This document shows positions 1 through 7,842 of a DNA stretch of 64,000 bases, piece after piece. The stretch lies in the NCBI RefSeq assembly GCF_036492835.1, contig NZ_AP025314.1:2708010-2772009 (forward strand), given 5' to 3'. The DNA is from Fulvitalea axinellae. GTDB taxonomy: Bacteria > Bacteroidota > Bacteroidia > Cytophagales > Cyclobacteriaceae. Positions within the stretch are counted from its first letter, which is position 1. The number at the start of each line of letters is the position of its first letter. A program made the position numbers and the translations under genes. Below the pieces are notes generated by a model. The model searched no databases. It worked only from the letters and a program-made list of their open reading frames with translations, and was not told the DNA's origin.

Positions 1-208
1 AAATTCTCGGTTTCCGTTTGTTTACCGACATGAATATTTTCATGCCGTTATCTAGCGTATATATCAACGCACCGTACGGGTCATTGTCTACACGCTCATA
101 TTTGTACTTGTACTTACCCTGTTTCTTTTCCGAGTTTTCGGAACAAGACCAAAGTAATACTAAAGCCAGAAGAACACTGGCTAGAATTCTGAATGATTTC
201 AATTTCAT
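1..208 (-). CDS. M16-family zinc peptidase lipoprotein, N-terminal fragment (cut by window edge)
   Basis: Read on the minus strand from the ATG at 206-208, the frame stays open to the left edge (69 codons). It starts with a lipoprotein signal, with a hydrophobic stretch ending LWS-Cys at residue 22. It then runs into YTLDNGMKIFMSVNKRKPRI, which resembles the first strand of M16 (insulinase/pitrilysin-like) peptidases of Bacteroidota. The HxxEH zinc motif lies outside the window, so catalytic competence cannot be judged. Inference: an envelope-anchored zinc peptidase of about 900 or more residues. The plus-strand ORF over the same bases is a shadow. Confidence 0.72.
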   Translation of the reverse strand, partial: MKLKSFRILASVLLALVLLWSCSENSEKKQGKYKYKYERVDNDPYGALIYTLDNGMKIFMSVNKRKPRI

Positions 209-326
209 AAACAAAAGCGGATTAGGTTAAAATCATGTCACGGATAGGAACAAGTTATCAATATTCGGATAATCAAAAAATTAATATTTATATAATTCAA
301 TATTCGTAATCGTCTACAAATCCAAT

Positions 327-1235
327 TTAGAATTCCCAATTGATTCCTACGGATATATTGTGCCTAAACTGTAATGCGGGTCCCCTCGTACCGTCGTCCC
401 TGATAAACTTTATATCGTCGTCATAAATCATTTGTGTACCGACCTGCGCAAATAAAAGCTTAGTCACTTTCATTTTTAATGAAGCTGGCCAGTTTATGTC
501 GACAGTGGTTATGGATTCATAATCGGCAAACAGGTTAAGTGATGTGTCAAGAACCACATCCTCCACAATTTTCCAATGCAAACTGGAGAATATATTGCAC
601 CCCACTTGAGCCCTGAACTTCTCTCCTTTTTTCACACCAAAAAGTCCCTGTTCGCTCAGTGGCTCACTTGAAACAAAAGTAAATCGCCCGGATATTGGGG
701 ACAGATTGACAACCAACAGGTCCTTGTATGCGTAATTCGCACCCAAAGTCGTCGTCAGATAAGCAGGCGAAAATATATCCGAAGTATATTCACGCATGCT
801 TTTTCCGTTATCGGAACTATACTGATAACCAGCAGCAAACTGGGTAACCAACCTGCCTGTTACCGAAACCGACCAGTATTCGGATACACGACGGCCAAAA
901 TTGGTCATCAGATCCAGTTTGTCTTGTGTTTTTCTGTCTGGGTAACGGTCCACATCCAAAGTCACCCAACCGAAGGCTATTTCAACTCTGTTTATCCAAA
1001 TCGTTTTCGCGCTCTCCCTTTTTACGGAATAATTTCCCGTAGCGTCCAACGAAAAGGAATTTGATCCGCCCGCTGACCAATTCGAGAAACCGGCATTAGC
1101 CACCGTTATCCCGATTACTCCGTTCTTAGTCCATTTTACACTGTCTGTCTCCTCTTCCGTTTGGGCATTTACGGCAATAGCAAGCGTTAGCGCAAAAGAC
1201 AATATTGCCAGAAAACGTGAATAGAAATGATTCAT
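327..1235 (-). CDS. DUF3078 outer-membrane/secreted protein
   Basis: 302 residues starting with a cleavable signal peptide (basic start, hydrophobic core, VNAQ near residue 24). The mature part opens with KWTKNGVIGITVANAGFSNWSAGGSNS, in which the GFSNWSAGG block is the hallmark of the DUF3078 family of Bacteroidota. The remainder is rich in alternating aromatic and polar strands (for example WISV- and NISVGINWEF-type ends). The last residue is Phe, as in many outer-membrane beta-barrels, so an outer-membrane location is inferred. No enzymatic motif is seen and the function of the family is unknown. It lies 31 bp downstream of the mscS gene and may be co-transcribed with it. Confidence 0.8.
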   Translation of the reverse strand: MNHFYSRFLAILSFALTLAIAVNAQTEEETDSVKWTKNGVIGITVANAGFSNWSAGGSNSFSLDATGNYSVKRESAKTIWINRVEIAFGWVTLDVDRYPDRKTQDKLDLMTNFGRRVSEYWSVSVTGRLVTQFAAGYQYSSDNGKSMREYTSDIFSPAYLTTTLGANYAYKDLLVVNLSPISGRFTFVSSEPLSEQGLFGVKKGEKFRAQVGCNIFSSLHWKIVEDVVLDTSLNLFADYESITTVDINWPASLKMKVTKLLFAQVGTQMIYDDDIKFIRDDGTRGPALQFRHNISVGINWEF

Positions 1236-1266
1236 GGAAATTAAATTTATAGGAAATCAAAAATGA

Positions 1267-2106
1267 TCACTTAACGTCTGTAGTATCGCCCGAATCAAGA
1301 TGAACGTCCATTTGCGGAAATGGAATACTGATCCCGTTTTCGTTAAACTCACGGTAAACCGTCTGATTCACATCAAAAAATACGGGCCAATAGTCATCCG
1401 TTTTCACCCAAAATCGAGCTACCAAATTCACCGAACTGTCAGCCATCTCCAACAAACCAACGAAAGCCTCTGGCACATCCAAAATTCGTTTATCCGAAGA
1501 TGCTATTCCCAATAAGATCGACTTGGCCTTTTCCACATCATCACCATAGGCTATCCCGAACACGAAGTCCACACGCCGATTTTTCTGTGCCGAATAATTT
1601 GTCAATGTCCCTGTAGCCAGAAAATCATTGGGTATCACGACCGTCTTATTGTCTGGAGTAAGAAGAACCGTATTGAAGATCAGAATCGACTGCACGACGC
1701 CTTTCTCCCCTTGGGCCTCGATAAAATCTCCGACTTTGTAAGGTTTGAAAGAAAGGATCAAAATCCCGCCGGCAAAGTTCTTCATGGTTCCCGAAAGCGC
1801 CACCCCAATCGCCAAACCCGCGGCGCCCACCATCGCTATCAGCGAAGTCATCGCAACACCGAGAATATTAATTGCGGTGATCACCACTATGATTTTGAGC
1901 GTAATATCAACCAGACTTTTTAAAAATGTCCGCAGGGATATATCCATCTCCCTATTTTCCATAAGCTTGGCGCTTCCCCTCACGATCATCCGCACCACAA
2001 TCAAGCCTATAAAAAACACCAAAATAGCGCCTACTACTCTCGGAGCATATTCCACAGCCATTTCCGAGACTTTTTGCCAAAGGCTGTTTACGTCAATGTT
2101 TTCCAT
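1267..2106 (-). CDS. MscS-family small-conductance mechanosensitive channel
   Basis: 279 residues from the ATG at 2106. The frame extends to a GTG at 2136, but the ATG gives the usual MscS start just before the first membrane helix. Three membrane segments occupy roughly residues 20-110. The pore helix GAAGLAIGVALSGTMKNFAGG is the Gly/Ala-packed TM3 typical of MscS. It is followed by the beta domain (VGDFIEAQGEKGVV...VVIPND) and the C-terminal alpha/beta cage. The length matches E. coli MscS (286 residues). Known role of the family: an inner-membrane channel that opens under membrane tension to release osmolytes during hypo-osmotic shock. The 65-bp gap from the upstream lipoprotein gene suggests possible co-transcription. 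Confidence 0.92.
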   Translation of the reverse strand: MENIDVNSLWQKVSEMAVEYAPRVVGAILVFFIGLIVVRMIVRGSAKLMENREMDISLRTFLKSLVDITLKIIVVITAINILGVAMTSLIAMVGAAGLAIGVALSGTMKNFAGGILILSFKPYKVGDFIEAQGEKGVVQSILIFNTVLLTPDNKTVVIPNDFLATGTLTNYSAQKNRRVDFVFGIAYGDDVEKAKSILLGIASSDKRILDVPEAFVGLLEMADSSVNLVARFWVKTDDYWPVFFDVNQTVYREFNENGISIPFPQMDVHLDSGDTTDVK

Positions 2107-2171
2107 ATCGCAGAATTTGTCCGACTTCTCCAGCACAAGAAAAGCGCCACAAATCCCACGTTATCGAAATG

Positions 2172-2807
2172 TCATTTGGATGAACCGTTCCACACCAACG
2201 CCGCTATTCGTCTGTTTTTCAGGTCATCACTATTATTCTCCGTATTTTCTTCAATCAAATACAAAATCTTGGACCTCTTTGCCACCAGAAACTGTTCCCC
2301 TGAATCTTGAACCAGACTCAAGCCTTTCCGCTTTCTTTGCGCCGACTTTACCGTCATTCCAGGCTTTACTCCATACACGTCCGCAACTCCTTTGTCAAAA
2401 ATGAAAAGCCGATTCACCTTTTTGTCGTTCTTAGAGCTCATCCTAATGAAAACGCTTCCGGCCGTTCCTTTTATGATGTCGTAATACTTAAACGGCCGCC
2501 CGTCTTCCTGCCCTATATTTTCAATAATCGTAGTCCCCGGAAAGTAGTTTTTCACCTCCGCCAGATCCAGCCTGTTTGCGCCACCCAAAGGCATTTCCCC
2601 ATATCCGTCTTCTTTCAATTTCGGCTTGTTTGACTTTCCAAAAAAATCCGGCCTGATCGGTTCCGGCTCATACAGCCCCGGCTTCATTCCCGCTTTTGAA
2701 AGCTCCTCTCCCGATTCCACTTTACGGTAACTCAAACCGCAAGACGTTAACTCCAACACAGACAAAAAAAGTAATCCAAACAACCACCTGCTTTCCACTC
2801 CCTTCAT
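2172..2807 (-). CDS. Hypothetical lipoprotein
   Basis: I do not recognise this family. The start is placed at the internal ATG (2807), because MKGVESRWLFGLLFLSVLELTSC is then a standard lipoprotein signal with lipobox LTSC. The frame also allows an ATG at 2840 with 11 extra polar residues. The mature protein (about 190 residues) is soluble and mixed charged. It contains KPGMTVKSAQRKRKG, followed by VQDSGEQFLVAKRSKILYLIEEN, which resembles the ligand-sensing beta-sandwich lipoproteins of the periplasm. No catalytic motif is visible. Its promoter must lie in the divergent 270-bp spacer shared with the cysteine desulfidase-like gene. Confidence 0.7.
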   Translation of the reverse strand: MKGVESRWLFGLLFLSVLELTSCGLSYRKVESGEELSKAGMKPGLYEPEPIRPDFFGKSNKPKLKEDGYGEMPLGGANRLDLAEVKNYFPGTTIIENIGQEDGRPFKYYDIIKGTAGSVFIRMSSKNDKKVNRLFIFDKGVADVYGVKPGMTVKSAQRKRKGLSLVQDSGEQFLVAKRSKILYLIEENTENNSDDLKNRRIAALVWNGSSK

Positions 2808-3113
2808 ATCCACTGACGTTAAGGTTTGATTTTCATGCATGAAACCCAGAGAGAATAATACTGTTAATCATCGCATGGGTTTTTTATCAAAAATTAAATT
2901 AGAAAGCTCACATTTATCAAATTCCCAACCCAAAGTCCAATTCGTAATGTCCAGAGATTCCATCTCGTCTTTCGTTTTCAAGCACTTTAGCGGATGTGAT
3001 TTTTTCCGTATATTACACGCTTCCAAAACCCGGATATTTACACCCAAATCATAATCCGGCGTTCTATTCGTTTATTATGAAACATTTTTTCCCACACCAA
3101 ACCCTTGAACTCG

Positions 3114-4403
3114 ATGAGTCCAATTACCGACAGACAGATTATTGACTTCATCAAAAAAGACGTCCAACGCGCCTTGGGCTGTACCGAACCCATCGCCGTA
3201 ACTTTGGCCGTAGCCAAAGCGCGGGAAACTTTGGGCCGAAAACCTGAAATCATCGACATTCACGTTAGCGGAAACATCCTCAAAAACGGAATGGGTGTCG
3301 GCATTCCTGGCACGGACATGCGCGGCCTCAGGGTCGCGGCTGCTTTGGGTGCGCTCACCGGCGATTCGTCCGACGCCTTGGAAGTGCTCAAAAATGTCAC
3401 GCCCGAGATCGGTAGCCAAGCCAAAATGATGGTGGAAGCCGGTTTAGTCAATATCGTGCTGAAAAACAATGTCGACAAGCTTTATGTGGAGGCGGTTTGC
3501 AGAGCCGGCAAAGACATGAGCCGTGTGATTCTGGAAAAAAGGCACACCAATATTGTCTCCGTAGAGCTGAATGACGAAACTGTTTTCAAAGCGGAAAAAG
3601 AAACTGAAAACGGTCCGGGAAAAACCGACTCGGGAAAAGTCAAAGGCATGACAACTGAACGGATCGTGGAATTCGCCAAGACGGCCTCGTTCGACGACAT
3701 CTCGTTTATTCTCGAGGGCGTAGAACCAAACTGGGACATCGCCATGTACGGCCTTGAAGGCGATTTTGGCCTAAAGGTGGGAAAACGGCTAACCGTAAAC
3801 CGGCCTACCGAAGTCATTGACGCCGACTGGATGACTTCCGCCATGTCAAAAGCCGCCGCGGGTTGCGACGCCCGGATGGCAGGGTCAATTATGCCCGTAA
3901 TGACCAACTCGGGAAGCGGTAACCAAGGCATCACTATTTTCGTCCCAATCGTTGACGTTGCCCAAAAAGTTGGCGCTAACAAAGACCAGCTGGCACGGGC
4001 CCTGATCATCGGCAACGCCATTCCGATACACATAAAAACCCAAATCGGCCCTCTTTCGGCCCTTTGCGGAATCGTCCCGGCTTCGACAGGCGCCGCCTGC
4101 GGTATCGCCTATCTAATGGGCGGTGATTTCAAACAAATCGAAAGGGTTGTGAAATATATGCTGGCCAACACTTCCGGCGTATTCTGCGACGGGGCCAAGC
4201 CTGCTTGCGCTCTGAAAGTTTCGACCGGAACCAGCGCCGCCGTCCAAGCCGCCATATTCGGCATGAGTGACGACGAACTCCCTTATAGCGACGGAATCAT
4301 CTCGGACAGTGTGGAAGACACCATTGACAATTTGGCAAGAATAGCCGCTCACGGAATGTTGCAGACAGATATCGATATTCTGGATATTATGACCAGCAAA
4401 TAG
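3114..4403 (+). CDS. L-cysteine desulfidase-like protein (UPF0597 / YhaM-CyuA family)
   Basis: 429 residues from the ATG at 3114; an in-frame TTG nine bases upstream is a less likely start. The N-terminus FIKKDVQRALGCTEPIAVTLAVAKA carries the family's GCTEP cysteine. Further conserved cysteines occur in SALCGIVPASTGAACG and GVFCDGAKPACALK near the C-terminus, the pattern that ligates a [4Fe-4S] cluster in L-cysteine desulfidases. Family role: breakdown of L-cysteine to pyruvate, ammonia and sulfide (CyuA/CdsB), in the cytoplasm. A serine/cystine side activity cannot be excluded. It is a single-gene unit with a terminator directly downstream. Confidence 0.88.
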   Translation: MSPITDRQIIDFIKKDVQRALGCTEPIAVTLAVAKARETLGRKPEIIDIHVSGNILKNGMGVGIPGTDMRGLRVAAALGALTGDSSDALEVLKNVTPEIGSQAKMMVEAGLVNIVLKNNVDKLYVEAVCRAGKDMSRVILEKRHTNIVSVELNDETVFKAEKETENGPGKTDSGKVKGMTTERIVEFAKTASFDDISFILEGVEPNWDIAMYGLEGDFGLKVGKRLTVNRPTEVIDADWMTSAMSKAAAGCDARMAGSIMPVMTNSGSGNQGITIFVPIVDVAQKVGANKDQLARALIIGNAIPIHIKTQIGPLSALCGIVPASTGAACGIAYLMGGDFKQIERVVKYMLANTSGVFCDGAKPACALKVSTGTSAAVQAAIFGMSDDELPYSDGIISDSVEDTIDNLARIAAHGMLQTDIDILDIMTSK

Positions 4404-4408
4404 GTTTT

Positions 4409-4435
4409 AGCGGGACGTTATCATCACGTCCCGCT
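4409..4435 (+). terminator. Rho-independent terminator of the cysteine desulfidase-like gene
   Basis: A 10-bp perfect stem (AGCGGGACGT / ACGTCCCGCT) with a 7-nt loop starts 5 bp after the stop codon. It is followed by GCCTTTTC, so the T-tract is short. Confidence 0.8.
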
Positions 4436-4512
4436 GCCTTTTCAGCGTCATATTCGCAAAAAAACATCGGCAGCCTCGTTTTAAAGCCAAGCAATTACTA
4501 CCTTACGCAAGT

Positions 4513-4950
4513 ATGCGTGCTTTGAGCAAAATATCGGCTATATTTTTTCTGGGGATCCTGTGCTTGTTGCTCATGCACACCTTGGTTCCGCACGTGCACC
4601 ATGACCATAAAGATTTTTATTCGGCTACAGTCAACGCCGAAACGCATCATAAGCGTACGGACCATCACCAAAAGAAAAGTACGTTAGCCGATTTTCTCAG
4701 CGATTTTATCGAGAAACACGCACACGGTTTCGACACGGACACCTATAAAGGGCACAAAGTTTTACAGGATCTGTGGAACGGCCCTGAATACAGCCCCGTA
4801 GCCGTTTTTTGTTTCCTCTTCGAAATTACTTTCCCAAAAGAATCAATAGCTCCTCAAGAGCCTAGACATGAGGTTCCCATCAGCCCGAAGCGATTTACGC
4901 TGGCTTGGAGTCACCGTGGACCTCCTTCTTTTTTCACCTTTTCCGTTTAG
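4513..4950 (+). CDS. His-rich small protein leading the metal-efflux operon
   Basis: 145 residues. It begins with one hydrophobic segment (residues 6-25, signal or anchor), directly followed by histidine clusters (HVHHDH, HHKRTDHHQ, KHAHG) over residues 27-75. The C-terminal third is unremarkable and ends GPPSFFTFSV. No named domain is recognised. Small proteins of this layout often precede CzcCBA/CusCBA-type genes in Bacteroidota. From the context and the His clusters I infer metal binding at the outer face of the inner membrane or in the periplasm. The gap to the outer-membrane factor gene is 118 bp. Confidence 0.72.
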   Translation: MRALSKISAIFFLGILCLLLMHTLVPHVHHDHKDFYSATVNAETHHKRTDHHQKKSTLADFLSDFIEKHAHGFDTDTYKGHKVLQDLWNGPEYSPVAVFCFLFEITFPKESIAPQEPRHEVPISPKRFTLAWSHRGPPSFFTFSV

Positions 4951-5068
4951 CCTTTTTAGGCTAACTCTCTAGAGTAAGCAACCCAAAACCGCAGACAATT
5001 CTGATCGGAATTTAGATTCCGGCCTTTCCCGCTATGGGTTGATTTCACTATTTCATAAAACACATATC

Positions 5069-6250
5069 ATGCGAAGTACCATATTCGCCTTGGCCTTGGT
5101 GTATATATGCGTTTCGAAAACCGTTGCGCAGACAACCGCAGACCAAGTCATATCACAAATAGAACGGAACAACCTGGAGCTAAAAGCCCTCCGGGACCAG
5201 ACCGAAAGCCAGAAGCTCGGCAGTAAGACCGAGAATAATCTGCCCGATCCGGAAGTGAGCGCCTATTATCTCCCCTACGGCACCCACACTGGCGGTGATT
5301 ATACAGAATTCCAGTTTTCCCAAAGCTTTGAATTTCCGACCGTATACTTGGCCAGAAAGAAGATGATTGGCGAAAAACAACAGCTTTTGGATCTGGAATA
5401 CGGCCAAAAACGCCAACAAATCCTGGCAAAAGCCGAGAAGCACTTTCTAAGGCACACTTACCTTTCCAAGACTCTCGATCACCTTCAAGACAGGCTCCGG
5501 ATGTCCGAAAAGGTGTATTCACAAACGGAGGAACTCTATTCCAAAGGACAAATCAACCTGCTGGAACTCAACAAGGCCAAAGTGGTCCGATACAAGGAGT
5601 CTTTCGAACTGGAAAGCGTGGAAAACGAAAAGCTGGAAATTGAGAAAACCCTCAAGGCCATGAACGGCAACCAGCCTGTAGAATTCGCAACTTCCGAATA
5701 CGGCAACACCCTGACAATCTCATCCGAAGACAGCCTTTGGGCGGAAAAAGAACGCTTTTCGCCAGAACTCTTGGCTTTGTCCTCGCAAGAACGGCTGTAT
5801 GAGCAGGCGCTGAAAGTCCAGCAAAGAAAAAACTTGCCGGACATCAGCCTCGGGGCGAATATTCAGGGCGTCCACAACGAGCGCCATGCGGGTTTTTACG
5901 GAGGCATCAGCCTACCGCTTTGGAGAAACAAGAACAAGGTGAAAACGGCAAAAGCGAAACTCTCAGCCACAAAAAGCTTGGCCGAAGCGAAGCTAAACGA
6001 GAAAAGGACCGAGTTCTCCGCCGTTTACGAAACCTTCCGGAAAACGCTCGTGAAATTCCGTGAATACCAAACCGTTTTCGGTGAGCTAAACGACGAAAAC
6101 CTGTTGCTGAAAGCCTACTGTTCGGGCGAAATTTCTTACACCGACTATTACAACGAGTTGCGGTTCTATCGCCAAGCGGCAGACCAACTTTTGAAGGTGG
6201 AATTCGAACTCCACCAACTCAAAGCCGAACTGCTGAAACACCGTCTGTAA
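5069..6250 (+). CDS. TolC-family outer-membrane efflux factor (CzcC/CusC type)
   Basis: 393 residues from the ATG at 5069. The TTG ten codons upstream would bury the signal peptide, whereas MRSTIFALALVYICVSKTVAQ is a clean one. The mature part consists of long amphipathic, Lys/Glu/Gln-rich helices (coiled coil) in two repeats, with the beta strands DPEVSAYYLPYG and DISLGANIQG where OEP-family proteins cross the outer membrane. It forms the exit duct of the tripartite pump with the two following genes (56 bp and 39 bp gaps). The family normally works as a trimer, moving substrate from pump to medium. Confidence 0.88.
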   Translation: MRSTIFALALVYICVSKTVAQTTADQVISQIERNNLELKALRDQTESQKLGSKTENNLPDPEVSAYYLPYGTHTGGDYTEFQFSQSFEFPTVYLARKKMIGEKQQLLDLEYGQKRQQILAKAEKHFLRHTYLSKTLDHLQDRLRMSEKVYSQTEELYSKGQINLLELNKAKVVRYKESFELESVENEKLEIEKTLKAMNGNQPVEFATSEYGNTLTISSEDSLWAEKERFSPELLALSSQERLYEQALKVQQRKNLPDISLGANIQGVHNERHAGFYGGISLPLWRNKNKVKTAKAKLSATKSLAEAKLNEKRTEFSAVYETFRKTLVKFREYQTVFGELNDENLLLKAYCSGEISYTDYYNELRFYRQAADQLLKVEFELHQLKAELLKHRL

Positions 6251-6306
6251 TCAACAACAAAACCGCCGGCACCTGCCCTACCCGGCTCCGGCACAATCAG
6301 AGCAAA

Positions 6307-7803
6307 ATGAAATCTATCATAAAATATCTTCCCCTAATTTTCATTTCAGGAATCGTTGCCTGTTCTGAAAAAAGCGGAAATGACACATCCCAAACCGTTG
6401 AGCGCCCAGCTGTAGACGAAACAATCTGGACTTCCAAAAGCGAACTGTTCGTGGAGTTTCCCGCCCTTACGGTAAATGAGGAAAGCCGTTTCGCTGCGCA
6501 CTTTACGAAAATGTCGGACCATAGCGCCGTCACTTCCGGACAAGTCGTGACTATTTTGGAAGGAAACGGCCAGCGTATTTCCAGCGAAAAGGAAAAGCCC
6601 TCTTCTCCCGGCATTTTCAGGCCAACACTCACACCAAAAAAAGCGGGAACATACAAATTGCTTTTCGTCCTGAATTCCCCCGAACTCTCGGACACAATTG
6701 TGGTCGAAAAAGTAAAGGTTTATCCAAGCGTGGAAGCCTCGATCAACGAATTGGGCCAAGACGAAGGAGAAGACGGTTCCATCACTTTCCTGAAAGAACA
6801 GGCTTGGAAAATGACTTTCAAAACCGTGCCCGCGGTAAAAGCCCCGATATACGAAACCGTCGCCGGCTCCGGAGTATGGCGTTCGGCTCCGGGCGCTTCG
6901 AAATCGGTTGTTTCGCCGGTTACCGGAATCGTGAACTTCGGATCGGAAAAACTGACTGAAGGTAGCCGAGTGCGAAAAGGCCAAGTACTTTTCCAGATCA
7001 GTGGAGGAAATCTTGTCGAAAGCGGAATAGCTTCGAAATTGAAATCGGCGAAAGCCACTTACAAACAGGCCAAACAGGAATTCGAAAGGAAAAAGGACTT
7101 GCAGAAAGACGGCATAATTTCGAAAGCCGATTTTGAGATTGCCGAGAAGAATTTCAGGGTAGCCGAGGCTTCGTTCAAAGCTATGAAAAAAGGCGTCAGC
7201 GGTAATTCCAAACAAGTCAGAGCGCCGTTCGACGGCTATATAAAACGCATTTCCGTACAAAACGGCGACTATGTTGGCGAAGGCCAAACGGCGATCGTAC
7301 TGGGTTCGGAAAAATCCAGAATCCTCGAAACTTACCTCAGCCCTTCTTCCGGACTTTCGGCTTCCGACATCCGTGACATCTGGTTCAAAACCCCGCAAAA
7401 CGGCTGGCAAAGTGTAAAAGACAACAACGGCGAGGTGCTTTCGGTAAGCGAAAAAGTGGATCCGACAAAGCCTATGGTATCGGTTTTCGCCAAAACGGAA
7501 ACGCCATCGTCGGCTCCGGAAGGCGCGTTTACGGAAACTTTGCTTGCCTATGGTCCCGCTCACGAAGCCATCGCAATTCCAGAATCGGCATTGCTTGAGG
7601 ATTACGGACAGTATTCGGTTATCGTCCAGCTTTCGGGCGAAAGCTTCGAGAGAAGAAACGTAGTGATCGGACGCAAAAACGGAAAAATGGCGGAAGTGCT
7701 GAAAGGTCTTTCCCAAGGCGAAGTGGTCGTGACCAAAGGCGCCTACCAAGTCCGTATGGCGTCCATGTCGGGCCAAGCTCCGGCCCACGGCCACGAACAC
7801 TAA
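6307..7803 (+). CDS. Efflux RND periplasmic adaptor lipoprotein (HlyD/CusB type) with extra N-terminal domain
   Basis: 498 residues. A lipoprotein signal ends at IVAC (Cys 19). Residues about 35-145 form an additional beta-rich domain (...SELFVEFPALTVNEESRFAAHFTKM..., ending KVKVYP) that is not part of the core adaptor fold. The adaptor itself follows: a split barrel-sandwich/lipoyl half (SPVTGIVNFGSEKLTEGSRVRKGQVLF), a coiled-coil hairpin (residues about 235-300), the second half (VRAPFDGYIKRISVQNGDYV), a beta-barrel, and a membrane-proximal domain (RRNVVIGRKNGKMAEVLKGLSQGEVVV). The C-terminus ends in HGHEH, a possible metal-binding tail. It links pump and TolC-like channel and may hand metal to the pump. 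Confidence 0.9.
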   Translation: MKSIIKYLPLIFISGIVACSEKSGNDTSQTVERPAVDETIWTSKSELFVEFPALTVNEESRFAAHFTKMSDHSAVTSGQVVTILEGNGQRISSEKEKPSSPGIFRPTLTPKKAGTYKLLFVLNSPELSDTIVVEKVKVYPSVEASINELGQDEGEDGSITFLKEQAWKMTFKTVPAVKAPIYETVAGSGVWRSAPGASKSVVSPVTGIVNFGSEKLTEGSRVRKGQVLFQISGGNLVESGIASKLKSAKATYKQAKQEFERKKDLQKDGIISKADFEIAEKNFRVAEASFKAMKKGVSGNSKQVRAPFDGYIKRISVQNGDYVGEGQTAIVLGSEKSRILETYLSPSSGLSASDIRDIWFKTPQNGWQSVKDNNGEVLSVSEKVDPTKPMVSVFAKTETPSSAPEGAFTETLLAYGPAHEAIAIPESALLEDYGQYSVIVQLSGESFERRNVVIGRKNGKMAEVLKGLSQGEVVVTKGAYQVRMASMSGQAPAHGHEH

Positions 7804-7842
7804 AACCAGTACGTTTTCGAACCAAGGAATGAAAGGTAAAAT

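Noticed and set aside
1745..2404. 219-codon plus-strand frame
   Set aside because: It lies across the mscS gene and the lipoprotein gene on the opposite strand; low-complexity product without recognisable domain.
6346..7800. 484-codon open frame on the minus strand
   Set aside because: It mirrors the efflux adaptor gene exactly. Its product is Phe/Arg/His-rich with no family resemblance, while the plus frame has lipobox, coiled coil and adaptor motifs.
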